In this document: positions 18,859 through 26,884 of the stretch, piece by piece | Position numbering within the stretch: position 1 is the stretch's first letter | Layout: each line of letters starts with the position of its first letter | Source: Oscillospiraceae bacterium | GTDB taxonomy: Bacteria; Bacillota; Clostridia; Oscillospirales; Acutalibacteraceae | DNA: 64,000 nt | NCBI GenBank assembly: GCA_015066245.1 | Contig: SVOS01000004.1 | Span: 62,001-126,000 of the forward strand | Reading direction: 5' to 3' | The notes under the pieces: model-generated | Told to the model about the DNA's origin: nothing | Database searches by the model: none | Seen by the model: only the letters and a program-made list of their open reading frames with translations | Translations under genes and position numbers: made by a program

Positions 18859-20397
18859 TTGCCTAAGAATCAGTTAAGATCAGGTGTGTGGTTATCGTAT
18901 ATTAATTTAGCATTAGGAACAATAATTCCTTTCTTTTATACACCTGTAATGCTGGATATGTTGGGTCAGGCGGAATACGGCTTGTATTCTTTGGCTCATT
19001 CAGCAGTTGCATATCTGTCATTGTTAAGCTTCGGCTTTGGTAGTACTATTGTCAGATATATTTCTAAGTATCGAGCAGAAGGTGATAAAAAATCAGAAGA
19101 AAAGGCGTTTGGTTTCTTTTTATTACTGTATTGCGGATTAGCATTGTTGGTTTTGGCTGGTGGCACGGTTATTGCATTTAACACAGGTGCGATTTTTGAG
19201 CAAGGGCTTACCGGTAGCGAGATCGGAAGAATGAAAATGCTGGTTATGTTAATGACATTTAATTCTGCACTTTCTTTTCCTTTGAGCGTTTTTTCTTCTA
19301 TGGTAACAGCACATGAGAAATATATTTTCAGAAAATGTGTTGATATGATTGCTACTGTTGCGGCGCCTATTGCAAATTTGGTAGCTTTATATTTAGGGTA
19401 TGGTTCTGTAGGAATGACGCTTGCAGCAACTGTTATTCAGTTTTTAATGCTTCCCCTAAATGTCATTTATTGTTTCAAAAAACTTAATATCAAACCGAAA
19501 TTTTCCATATTGCCAAAAGGATTAATTAAAGAAATGCTGGGGTTTTCGGTATTTGTATTTATAGCCTCAATTGTTGATATGCTTTTCTGGGCTACGGATA
19601 AAGTGATTTTGGGTATGTTAGCCAGCAGTGTAGCGGTAGCAGTATATAATGTTGGTGCTACATTCAATAATATGGTCATTAATTTATCAACCTCTATTTC
19701 TGGTGTTTTGACTCCTAAAGTAACTGGTATGGTTGTAAAAGATGCTTCAAAAGATGAACTTACAGAGCTGTTTGTTCGTGTTGGAAGACTGCAATTTATT
19801 ATTGTTGCTTTAGTTGCATCGGGATACGTTTCTTTTGGACAGGCTTTTATTCGTCTGTGGGCAGGAGCTGATTATTCTGAGGCATATTGGGTTGCTTTGC
19901 TTACGATGTTGCCTTTGTGTATCCCATTGATACAGAACACGGGATTATCTATAATTACAGCCCAAAACAAGCATAGATTTCGATCACTTGTATATTTGGT
20001 AATTGCTGTTGCTAATGTGGTGTCTACATATCTTGTTGTGCCATATTTAGGAATTATAGGTGCAGCGCTTTGTTCTTGTGTGTCTTATATGATAGGACAA
20101 GGTTTTATTATGAACATTTACTATTATAAAGTTACAGGAATAAATATACCTTTGTTTTGGGGCAATATATTAAAAATGTCTGTGATTCCTGTACTAATGA
20201 CTGGTTTATGTATGGTGCTTAACAGGTTCTTGTATATTGATAATTGGTTCGTATTTTTAGGTTGTGTAGTAGCATTTACAGTTATTTATGCTGTACTTAT
20301 GTATTTGTTAGCAATGAATAATTACGAAAAAGATATTTTCAGAAAACCTGTTTTGAAAGTTGTAAGCAAACTGAAAAGAAAAAAAGCATCAGATTGA
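18859..20397 (+). CDS. Wzx-type oligosaccharide flippase
   Basis: MATE/MOP-superfamily membrane protein with about 14 hydrophobic segments (512 residues) that would flip the lipid-linked repeat unit to the outside, where the EpsG-like polymerase acts. The N-terminus KNQLRSGVWLSYINLALGTI and PFFYTPVMLDMLGQAEYGLYSL is typical. I prefer TTG 18859 (GGAGG 8 nt upstream, inside the preceding gene's end); the ATG at 18844 contains that RBS and is less likely. Near the middle, FWATDKVILGM also fits the family. Confidence 0.88.
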   Translation: MPKNQLRSGVWLSYINLALGTIIPFFYTPVMLDMLGQAEYGLYSLAHSAVAYLSLLSFGFGSTIVRYISKYRAEGDKKSEEKAFGFFLLLYCGLALLVLAGGTVIAFNTGAIFEQGLTGSEIGRMKMLVMLMTFNSALSFPLSVFSSMVTAHEKYIFRKCVDMIATVAAPIANLVALYLGYGSVGMTLAATVIQFLMLPLNVIYCFKKLNIKPKFSILPKGLIKEMLGFSVFVFIASIVDMLFWATDKVILGMLASSVAVAVYNVGATFNNMVINLSTSISGVLTPKVTGMVVKDASKDELTELFVRVGRLQFIIVALVASGYVSFGQAFIRLWAGADYSEAYWVALLTMLPLCIPLIQNTGLSIITAQNKHRFRSLVYLVIAVANVVSTYLVVPYLGIIGAALCSCVSYMIGQGFIMNIYYYKVTGINIPLFWGNILKMSVIPVLMTGLCMVLNRFLYIDNWFVFLGCVVAFTVIYAVLMYLLAMNNYEKDIFRKPVLKVVSKLKRKKASD

Positions 20398-20418
20398 TAC
20401 TATTATTTTGGTGATTGT

Positions 20419-21609
20419 ATGAAAGTGTTGATTGATGAACTGAAATGTACAGGATGTAGTGCTTGTTTTAATGTGTGTCCTCAGAAATGTATAAATATGT
20501 TGCAAAATGAGGAAGGTTTTTTTTATCCGACGATAGACAGCACAAATTGCATTGACTGTGGAGCCTGCAAGTCTGTTTGTCCTGTTTTACGGGATGATTT
20601 TGCAGATGCTTTTAATTCCCCTGTTGCTGTTGCGGCTTACAATAATAATCGTTCTGTTATTGAAAATAGTTCATCCGGCGGTATTTTTACAGCTTTGTCG
20701 GAGTATGTTATTTCAAATGGCGGAGTTGTTTATGGGGCGGCATTTACTGATGATTTCAATGTTTCACATATAAGAGTTGACAGTATCGGCGACATAGCGT
20801 TGCTTAAGGGTTCTAAGTATCTGCAGAGTTTCTTGGGTGATGCACTATTGCAGGTTAAAAGTGATTTAAAATCGGGTTTGAAAGTATTGTTTTCAGGAAC
20901 ACCTTGCCAAATTGCTGGGTTAAGAAGCTTCTTGAAGAAACCTTATGATAATCTGATTTGCGTTGATATTATTTGCCATAGTGTTCCGTCTTCGTTAGTA
21001 TGGCAATATTACTTGAAAAATGCCGAGAGTGTTATAGGTGCTGAAATACAACAAGTAAATTTTAGAGATAAACGGGACAATTGGCAACAGTATTGCATGA
21101 GTATAAAATCATCTTCAGGTGAATATGTACGAAAATTGGATGAAAATGCATATATGAAAGCATTTCTTACGGGATTGAGTACACGTCCGTCTTGTTATTC
21201 TTGTAAATTTAAAGGACAAAACAGAGGAAGCGATATAACTATAGGTGATTTTTGGGGTTGTAGTGATGTTTGTCCGGAGTTTGTCAATGACAGAGGAACA
21301 TCTTTAGTGCTATTGCAAACAGAAAAAGGAAAAATTATTTTTGATTGCGTAAAAAATAATCTTAATACTCTAATGGTTGATCATGAACAAGCACTTGCCC
21401 ATAATCCGGCATATTATGTTGCGGCTAAACCCCATAGAAATAGAGCGGAATTTTTCAGTGGCCTGGCCTCGGAGTCCTTTGACGCTTTGGTAGAGAGGCT
21501 GACACTTCCAACTGCTGAAGAAATAGCGAAGCTAAAGAAGAATAATCGACCTGTTAAGAGAATTCTTAGAAAAATCAAAAGAGTGTTGCATAAGTTTATT
21601 AAAGCATAA
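20419..21609 (+). CDS. FrhB-like iron-sulfur oxidoreductase of the polysaccharide locus
   Basis: The N-terminal two-[4Fe-4S] ferredoxin domain (CTGCSACFNVCP near residue 10, CIDCGACKSVCP near 42) is joined to a coenzyme-F420-hydrogenase beta-subunit-like domain (FSGTPCQIAGLRSFL, SCYSCKFKGQNRGSDITIGDFWG). F420 is not expected in this organism, and such proteins are often found beside polysaccharide pyruvyltransferases, so a redox step on a sugar or lipid carrier is possible but unproven. The end is basic. The last AT-rich gene before codon usage returns to the host pattern. Confidence 0.82.
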   Translation: MKVLIDELKCTGCSACFNVCPQKCINMLQNEEGFFYPTIDSTNCIDCGACKSVCPVLRDDFADAFNSPVAVAAYNNNRSVIENSSSGGIFTALSEYVISNGGVVYGAAFTDDFNVSHIRVDSIGDIALLKGSKYLQSFLGDALLQVKSDLKSGLKVLFSGTPCQIAGLRSFLKKPYDNLICVDIICHSVPSSLVWQYYLKNAESVIGAEIQQVNFRDKRDNWQQYCMSIKSSSGEYVRKLDENAYMKAFLTGLSTRPSCYSCKFKGQNRGSDITIGDFWGCSDVCPEFVNDRGTSLVLLQTEKGKIIFDCVKNNLNTLMVDHEQALAHNPAYYVAAKPHRNRAEFFSGLASESFDALVERLTLPTAEEIAKLKKNNRPVKRILRKIKRVLHKFIKA

Positions 21610-21632
21610 AGACGAAAAACGGGAGGACAGTT

Positions 21633-22676
21633 ATGTCTGTATTTAAAGATAAAATTTTACTTATTACGGGTGGAACGGGTTCATTTGGTAATGCGGTGTT
21701 GAATCGCTTTCTGGATACCGATATTAAAGAAATCCGTGTGTTTTCCAGAGATGAGAAGAAGCAGGACGATATGCGTCATGAATTTCAGGCTAAGATGCCT
21801 GAGATTGCTGAGAAGATTAAGTTTTTTATCGGTGACGTAAGAGATCTGGCTTCTGTCAAGAATGCGATGTATGGCGTTGATTACATCTTCCATGCTGCAG
21901 CACTCAAGCAGGTTCCTTCTTGCGAGTTCTTCCCAATAGAAGCTGTAAAAACCAATGTAATCGGTACCGATAATGTGCTCACTGCGGCTATAGAGTGCGG
22001 TGTCAGCAAGGTTATCTGTCTTTCTACAGACAAGGCAGCTTATCCTGTAAATGCTATGGGTACATCCAAAGCTATGATGGAAAAGGTAGTTGTGGCCAAG
22101 TCCAGAACGGTTGCACCCGAAAAAACTACTATCTGCTGCACACGCTACGGTAATGTTATGTGTTCCCGCGGTTCGGTTATTCCTCTGTGGATTGAGCAGA
22201 TTAAAGCAGGTAAACCCATTACCATTACAGAGCCCAATATGACAAGATTTATTATGTCTCTTGAAGAGGCAGTTGACCTTGTTCTTTTTGCGTTTGAAAA
22301 TGGTCAGTCAGGTGACATTTTGGTTCAGAAGGCTCCTGCCTGCACAATCGAAGTGCTTGCCAAGGCTGTGGCTGAGCTTTTCGGCCCCGAAACCGAAATA
22401 AAGAACATCGGTATCCGTCATGGTGAAAAAATGTACGAAACTCTTCTTACAAATGAGGAGTGCGTAAATGCTGAGGATATGGGCGATTTCTACCGCGTTC
22501 CTTGCGATAAGCGTGACCTTAACTATGATAAATTCTTTACCTCGGGTAACAAGGAAAGAGTTCACCTTTCTGAATTTAACTCCAATAACACAGAGCTTCT
22601 TGATGTAGAAGGCGTTATAGAAAAGCTTCTTTCTTTAAGCTATATCCGCGAAGAACTTGAGGCAATGAAAGGTTGA
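21633..22676 (+). CDS. capE: UDP-GlcNAc 4,6-dehydratase/5-epimerase (CapE/FnlA/WbjB type)
   Basis: First enzyme of UDP-N-acetyl-L-fucosamine synthesis, an extended SDR. GGTGSFGNAV (13-22) binds NADP. STDKAAYPVNAMGTSK carries MxxxK (Met142, Lys146) in place of the usual YxxxK, which is the mark of CapE-type 5-inverting dehydratases. RHGEKMYETL near residue 265 is also typical. RBS GGGAGGA. Composition is close to the flanking housekeeping genes, unlike the AT-rich genes just before it. capF and capG follow directly. Confidence 0.92.
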   Translation: MSVFKDKILLITGGTGSFGNAVLNRFLDTDIKEIRVFSRDEKKQDDMRHEFQAKMPEIAEKIKFFIGDVRDLASVKNAMYGVDYIFHAAALKQVPSCEFFPIEAVKTNVIGTDNVLTAAIECGVSKVICLSTDKAAYPVNAMGTSKAMMEKVVVAKSRTVAPEKTTICCTRYGNVMCSRGSVIPLWIEQIKAGKPITITEPNMTRFIMSLEEAVDLVLFAFENGQSGDILVQKAPACTIEVLAKAVAELFGPETEIKNIGIRHGEKMYETLLTNEECVNAEDMGDFYRVPCDKRDLNYDKFFTSGNKERVHLSEFNSNNTELLDVEGVIEKLLSLSYIREELEAMKG

Positions 22677-22681
22677 GAGGT

Positions 22682-23881
22682 ATGAATATACTGGTTACCG
22701 GTGCCAAAGGTTTTGTGGGCAAAAACTTAGCCGAGGCGCTGAAAAATATCAAAGATGGCAAAGACAGAACTCGTCCCGAGATTCAAATTGATGAGATTTA
22801 TCTTTATGACATAGATTCTCCGGCAGATGAGCTGGAGCGTGCTTGTGAGAAAGCGGATTTTGTTTTTAATCTTGCAGGCGTAAACAGACCCGTAAACAAC
22901 GAGGAGTTTTATGAAGGCAATTTTGGCTTTGCGTCTACATTGCTCAATACTTTGAAAAAATACAACAACAGTTGTCCTGTAATGCTTTCAAGCTCAATTC
23001 AAGCTACTCTCTTGGGCAGATATGCAGGCTCTGATTACGGCAAAAGCAAAAAAGCAGGAGAGGACTTGTTTTTTGCTTATGGCACTGAAGTTGGTGCCAA
23101 AGTGCTTGTTTATCGTTTTCCAAATGTTTTCGGCAAGTGGTGCAGACCTAACTACAACAGTGCAGTGGCAACTTTCTGCAACAATATTGCAAATGATTTG
23201 CCTATTCAGGTTAATGACAGAAGCACACTGCTTGAGCTTGTGTATGTTGATGACATAGTAACTGAGATGCTTGATGCTTTGGAGGGCAAAGAGCATCACT
23301 GTGAGTTTGATGGTGTTGACACAGTGCTTGATGAGAGCGGAAAATTCTGTGCAGTGCCTGTTACCCATAAGGTTACCTTAGGTGAGATTGTGGATTTGCT
23401 TGAGTCTTTCAAAGCTCAGCCCGTTTCACTTATGATGCCCGAGATACCCGATAACTCTTTCTCAAAGAAACTGTATTCTACATATCTTTCTTATTTGCCA
23501 AAAGAAAAAGTCAGCTTTCCGCTTAAGATGAATGTTGACGATAGAGGAAGCTTTACCGAACTTTTGAAGACTGAGAAGTGTGGTCAGTTTTCTGTAAATA
23601 TTTCAAAACCCGGTATTACAAAAGGCCAGCATTGGCATCACAGCAAGTGGGAATTTTTTATAGTTGTTTCAGGCAAAGGCTTAATTCAGATGCGTAAAAT
23701 TGGTAGTGATGAGGTGCTGGATTTTTATGTAAGCGGTGATAAAATTGAGGCAGTGCACATGCTTCCCGGTTACACTCACAACATTATTAATCTTAGTGAA
23801 ACAGAAAATTTAGTAACTGTTATGTGGGCTAATGAAAGCTTTGACCCCAATCACCCCGATACATTTTTTGAGCCTGTATAA
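22682..23881 (+). CDS. capF: CapF-type bifunctional epimerase/reductase (UDP-FucNAc pathway)
   Basis: Second pathway enzyme. The N-terminal SDR domain (GAKGFVGKNLAEAL at about 8-21; YxxxK region in YAGSDYGKSKKAGED) would reduce the 4-keto sugar. The C-terminal cupin (from about residue 280; GQHWHHSKWEFFIVVSGKG with clustered His) is the 3-epimerase. This two-domain order is characteristic of CapF/FnlB/WbjC. The ATG at 22682 is supported by AAAGG 9 nt upstream, inside the end of capE. Length 399. Confidence 0.92.
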   Translation: MNILVTGAKGFVGKNLAEALKNIKDGKDRTRPEIQIDEIYLYDIDSPADELERACEKADFVFNLAGVNRPVNNEEFYEGNFGFASTLLNTLKKYNNSCPVMLSSSIQATLLGRYAGSDYGKSKKAGEDLFFAYGTEVGAKVLVYRFPNVFGKWCRPNYNSAVATFCNNIANDLPIQVNDRSTLLELVYVDDIVTEMLDALEGKEHHCEFDGVDTVLDESGKFCAVPVTHKVTLGEIVDLLESFKAQPVSLMMPEIPDNSFSKKLYSTYLSYLPKEKVSFPLKMNVDDRGSFTELLKTEKCGQFSVNISKPGITKGQHWHHSKWEFFIVVSGKGLIQMRKIGSDEVLDFYVSGDKIEAVHMLPGYTHNIINLSETENLVTVMWANESFDPNHPDTFFEPV

Positions 23882-23895
23882 AAGAGGTTTTTGTT

Positions 23896-25074
23896 ATGAA
23901 CAGAGATTTTTCCAATGTAAAATTTAAGAATAACGGCAAGCTCAAGCTGCTGATTATTGTTGGTACTCGTCCTGAGATAATAAGGCTTTCTGCAGTAATT
24001 AAGAAGTGCAGACGTTATTTCGATTGCATTCTTGCACATACAGGTCAGAATTATGACTATAACCTCAACGGTGTTTTCTTCAAGGATTTAAAGCTTGATG
24101 CTCCTGAGGTTTATATGGATGCGGTTGGCGAGGATTTAGGCGAGACTGTAGGTAATATTATCTCAGCTTCTTATAAGCTTATGGCAGATATCGAGCCCGA
24201 TGCTTTGCTGATTTTAGGCGATACAAACTCCTGCCTTTCTGCAATTTCTGCTAAACGACTTCATATCCCTATCTTCCACATGGAAGCAGGTAACCGTTGC
24301 AAGGACGAGTGTCTTCCTGAGGAGACCAACAGAAGAATTGTCGACATTATTTCCGATGTTAACCTTGCGTATTCGGAGCATGCAAGAAAATACCTCCATG
24401 AGTGCGGTTTGCCTAAAGAAAGAGTATATGTAACAGGCTCACCTATGGCAGAGGTGCTCAGCGAAAACTTTGAGGATATACTCAGCAGTGATATTCTCTC
24501 AAAGCTTAACCTTGAAAAAGGCAAGTACATTCTTCTTTCTGCTCACAGAGAGGAGAATATTGATACGGATAAAAACTTTAATTCTCTTTTTACTGCAATC
24601 AATAAAATCGCAGAGAAGTATGATATGCCTATTCTTTATTCCTGCCATCCCAGAAGCAAAAAGAAGCTGGAGAAAACCGGCTTTAAGCTTAATGAAAAGG
24701 TAATCAGCCATGAGCCGTTGGGTTTTCATGACTATAACTGCTTGCAGATGAATGCGTTTGCGGTAATTTCCGATAGCGGTACCTTGCCTGAGGAAAGCTC
24801 CTTCTTTACATCAAAGGGCAATTCTTTCCCGGCGGTTTGTATCCGTACATCAACGGAGCGTCCCGAGGCCCTGGATAAGGCTTGCTTTGTGCTTGCAGGC
24901 ATTGACGAACAGAGCCTTTTGCAGGCGGTTGATACTGCAGTAGAAATGAACAAAAACGCCGATTTCGGTATTCCTGTTCCGGATTATGTTGAGGAAAATG
25001 TTTCTACCAAGGTTGTTAAGCTTATCCAGAGCTACACCGGCGTAGTAAACAAAATGGTCTGGAGAAAATACTAA
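23896..25074 (+). CDS. capG: UDP-N-acetyl-L-talosamine/GlcNAc 2-epimerase, CapG type
   Basis: Third enzyme, giving UDP-L-FucNAc. It belongs to the non-hydrolysing UDP-GlcNAc 2-epimerase family: VGTRPEIIRLSAVI at about 20, HTGQNYDYNLNGVFF, LGDTNSCLSA, HMEAGNRCKDECLPEETNR, SAHREENID and SDSGTLPEESSF. Context with capE and capF makes the FucNAc-branch substrate more likely than a WecB/MnaA role. RBS AAAGAGG. The operon ends at the hairpin 25082-25114. Confidence 0.92.
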   Translation: MNRDFSNVKFKNNGKLKLLIIVGTRPEIIRLSAVIKKCRRYFDCILAHTGQNYDYNLNGVFFKDLKLDAPEVYMDAVGEDLGETVGNIISASYKLMADIEPDALLILGDTNSCLSAISAKRLHIPIFHMEAGNRCKDECLPEETNRRIVDIISDVNLAYSEHARKYLHECGLPKERVYVTGSPMAEVLSENFEDILSSDILSKLNLEKGKYILLSAHREENIDTDKNFNSLFTAINKIAEKYDMPILYSCHPRSKKKLEKTGFKLNEKVISHEPLGFHDYNCLQMNAFAVISDSGTLPEESSFFTSKGNSFPAVCIRTSTERPEALDKACFVLAGIDEQSLLQAVDTAVEMNKNADFGIPVPDYVEENVSTKVVKLIQSYTGVVNKMVWRKY

Positions 25075-25081
25075 TATAAAG

Positions 25082-25114
25082 CGCCCTATGACAAATGTTT
25101 TTTGTCATAGGGCG
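25082..25114. terminator. hairpin between convergent capG and GT2 gene
   Basis: CGCCCTATGACAAA pairs with TTTGTCATAGGGCG, 14 perfect pairs around a 5-nt loop. The T tracts outside are short, so termination may be partial. Confidence 0.7.
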
Positions 25115-25135
25115 TAATTGTTGCAGATATATTGG

Positions 25136-25936
25136 TTATTTATATGTACTGCGGTGAATAGCTTTATACACAAATCCGGGTATTAGTCCTTTTGCAATAG
25201 GGGTGAGGTTGGTGATGTAAGTATATAATGGTAACTTTAGCATTTTGGTTGCGATGTTGTGTGCGTGAGTTTCATTAAGCCGTGATTTAAAGCTTCTTCT
25301 ACCTTGTGCGTTTCTGTCGTCTCTCATTTGATACAAACACTCTTGTATATTATAACCTTTGTAACCTTTTGCGTACATTTTAGTCCATAGATGATAATCT
25401 TCAACACGCAAAAGTTTTTTATCAACAGTGTAACCATCAACGGCCAAGTATGCGTCTTTTCTAACCATACATGGAGCATGAATAAATGGGGTAGATTTAA
25501 TGAAACTATATTTTGTGGGGGTTGGATTTGCATGAGTTTCTCCCCATACACCATTTTCATCAAAGAATTTCATGTTTGAGCTTACGATAGCAAATTCCTT
25601 ATTATTATCTAAAATCTCTACTTCTTTTTGAAAACGCTCAGGTGAGCATAAATCGTCTCCGTCCATGCGAGCAATATATTCACCTTTTGCTTCAAATAAG
25701 CACTTGTTAAGAGTATAATTAAGCCCCATGTTCTGTTCGTTTTTTAGCAACCGGAATTTTCCAGGAAAATTGTCTACAAATTTTTGTGCTATTGAAACGG
25801 TATTATCGTTAGAACCATCGTCACACATAATGACTTCCCAGTTTGTATAGGTTTGGTTAACTATGCAGTTAAGTGCATCTTCGAGATATTCTTCGCAGTT
25901 ATAGATGCCCATAATTACGCTAATCAGTTTGCTCAT
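25136..25936 (-). CDS. glycosyltransferase family 2 (GT2)
   Basis: Inverting GT-A enzyme on the opposite strand from the rest of the locus: ISVIMGIYNCEEYLEDALNC, CDDGSNDNT, NMGLNYTLNKCL, the DXD-type ARMDGDDLC, and RVEDYHLWTKM near residue 190 (catalytic Asp region). The ATG at 25936 (266 residues) has a weak GGGGTTGA upstream; a longer in-frame start would cover the promoter. AT-rich. Likely a further transferase or side-branch enzyme for the same glycan. Confidence 0.85.
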   Translation of the reverse strand: MSKLISVIMGIYNCEEYLEDALNCIVNQTYTNWEVIMCDDGSNDNTVSIAQKFVDNFPGKFRLLKNEQNMGLNYTLNKCLFEAKGEYIARMDGDDLCSPERFQKEVEILDNNKEFAIVSSNMKFFDENGVWGETHANPTPTKYSFIKSTPFIHAPCMVRKDAYLAVDGYTVDKKLLRVEDYHLWTKMYAKGYKGYNIQECLYQMRDDRNAQGRRSFKSRLNETHAHNIATKMLKLPLYTYITNLTPIAKGLIPGFVYKAIHRSTYK

Positions 25937-25964
25937 AAAATCAACCCCAATTAATTCTAGAAGT

Positions 25965-25993
25965 ATTTTATCATATTTACCTATACTTTTCAA
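25965..25993 (-). promoter_or_regulatory. sigma-A promoter of the minus-strand GT2 gene
   Basis: On the minus strand TTGAAA, 17-nt spacer, TAAAAT, ending 28 nt before the chosen ATG. Confidence 0.6.
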
Positions 25994-26050
25994 TGCCAAT
26001 GGAACAGTAATCCGCTGATATTTATAATCAGCGGATATAATTTGCTCATT

Positions 26051-26254
26051 TTACTTGTTTGTTCTGTCGGCAAGGTAATCGAGGCTGACATTATAAAAGT
26101 CAGCAATTTTGATGGCAATTTCAAGGGGCAGGTCGCGTTTGCCTTGTTCGTAGTTTGTATAGGTGGTTTTGTGCATCCCAAGCTTTTCCACAAGCTGAGT
26201 CTGAGTGAGGTCGTGGTCTTCGCGAAGGTCTCTGAGTCTGCGGTAATAGGGCAT
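26051..26254 (-). CDS. XRE-family helix-turn-helix repressor
   Basis: 67 residues consisting of little more than one Cro/C1-type HTH: TQTQLVEKLGMHKTTYTNYEQGKRDLPLEIAIKIADFYNV (split here: TQTQLVEKLGMHK is helix 2 and the turn, TTYTNYEQGKRDLP is the recognition helix region). No effector domain. It is divergent from a membrane-protein gene, and the shared 106-bp control region holds two matching dyads, so it probably represses both directions. A weak dyad at about 26013-26035 may end its transcript. Confidence 0.9.
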   Translation of the reverse strand: MPYYRRLRDLREDHDLTQTQLVEKLGMHKTTYTNYEQGKRDLPLEIAIKIADFYNVSLDYLADRTNK

Positions 26255-26271
26255 ATCGGCACCTCGTCAAT

Positions 26272-26299
26272 AATATACTTTATTATTGACATAATACAA
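26272..26299 (-). promoter_or_regulatory. promoter of the XRE gene
   Basis: On the minus strand TTGTAT, 16-nt spacer, TATATT. Its -35 lies inside operator 1 (26295-26310), which suggests autorepression. Confidence 0.5.
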
Positions 26300-26314
26300 C
26301 GAATGATGTATACT
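26286..26314 (+). promoter_or_regulatory. sigma-A promoter of the membrane-protein gene
   Basis: TTGACA, 17-nt spacer, TATACT. Operator 1 fills most of the spacer and operator 2 lies just past the expected start point. Confidence 0.75.
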
Positions 26315-26341
26315 TTTACTGAAAATACAACAAACGTTGTA
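26295..26341. promoter_or_regulatory. paired operator dyads for the XRE repressor
   Basis: Operator 1 is TACAACGAATGATGTA (26295-26310) and operator 2 TACAACAAACGTTGTA (26326-26341). Both have the form TACAAC-N4-GTTGTA, the first with one mismatch. Their centres are 31 bp apart, about three helical turns, allowing two dimers on the same face. The binding protein is inferred from position. Confidence 0.65.
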
Positions 26342-26360
26342 CAGATGTGAGGGGATGTCA

Positions 26361-26846
26361 TTGAAAACAAAAACTGGCTATATGACAGGTGTAATGAGCT
26401 TGATAGCAGGATTTATATTTATGGTTCTTGCTTATCAAAACTTAAATTTAGAGTTTTCTTTGTATGTATATGTGAATATAATACTTTGGGTGTCGGCATG
26501 TTTTTTAGTGTTCGGTGTTTTAGCAATTGTATTTAATTCTTTAATATATATTAAAAGGTCAGAAATATCTTTGGTTTCTCCGGGATGCAGAGGTTTAAAT
26601 ATAGCTTCGTTCGTACTTGATATTGTAAGCTTTATATTTATGATAACTGGTACGATTGTGCTTTTGCTATACATAAATGCTTCCGCAAATGGATATGAGA
26701 TATTTGGTGCATTTGCTGCTACGGGGGTTATATCGATAGGATGTTTTTTTGTTTGGACGGGAGTTGAATGTGCGTTTGCCAAAACCAAAATAGAAATTTT
26801 AATTCTAATATTTTATAGTGTAAAAGTTCAAATGAGTAAGAGATAG
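26361..26846 (+). CDS. small integral membrane protein under XRE control
   Basis: Unrecognised 161-residue protein with four clear hydrophobic helices (about residues 7-22, 32-55, 75-100 and 110-135) and a short basic C-terminal end. The TTG at 26361 is favoured by GAGGGG 6 nt upstream; the ATG at 26355 would overlap that RBS. No enzymatic or transport motif. Its only clue is the tight divergent pairing with the XRE repressor, which suggests conditional expression. Confidence 0.7.
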   Translation: MKTKTGYMTGVMSLIAGFIFMVLAYQNLNLEFSLYVYVNIILWVSACFLVFGVLAIVFNSLIYIKRSEISLVSPGCRGLNIASFVLDIVSFIFMITGTIVLLLYINASANGYEIFGAFAATGVISIGCFFVWTGVECAFAKTKIEILILIFYSVKVQMSKR

Positions 26847-26848
26847 AA

Positions 26849-26878
26849 AAACTGCTCCCGACTATTCGGGAGCAGTTT
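26849..26878. terminator. bidirectional terminator
   Basis: AAACTGCTCCCGA pairs with TCGGGAGCAGTTT (13 pairs, 4-nt loop). On the minus strand it is followed by a T run, serving the convergent nptA-like gene. Confidence 0.88.
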
Positions 26879-26884
26879 GGTATT

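Noticed and set aside
20419..21609. Reading the FrhB-like protein as a true F420 hydrogenase subunit
   Set aside because: No F420 biosynthesis or hydrogenase partners are present here; the context is polysaccharide assembly.
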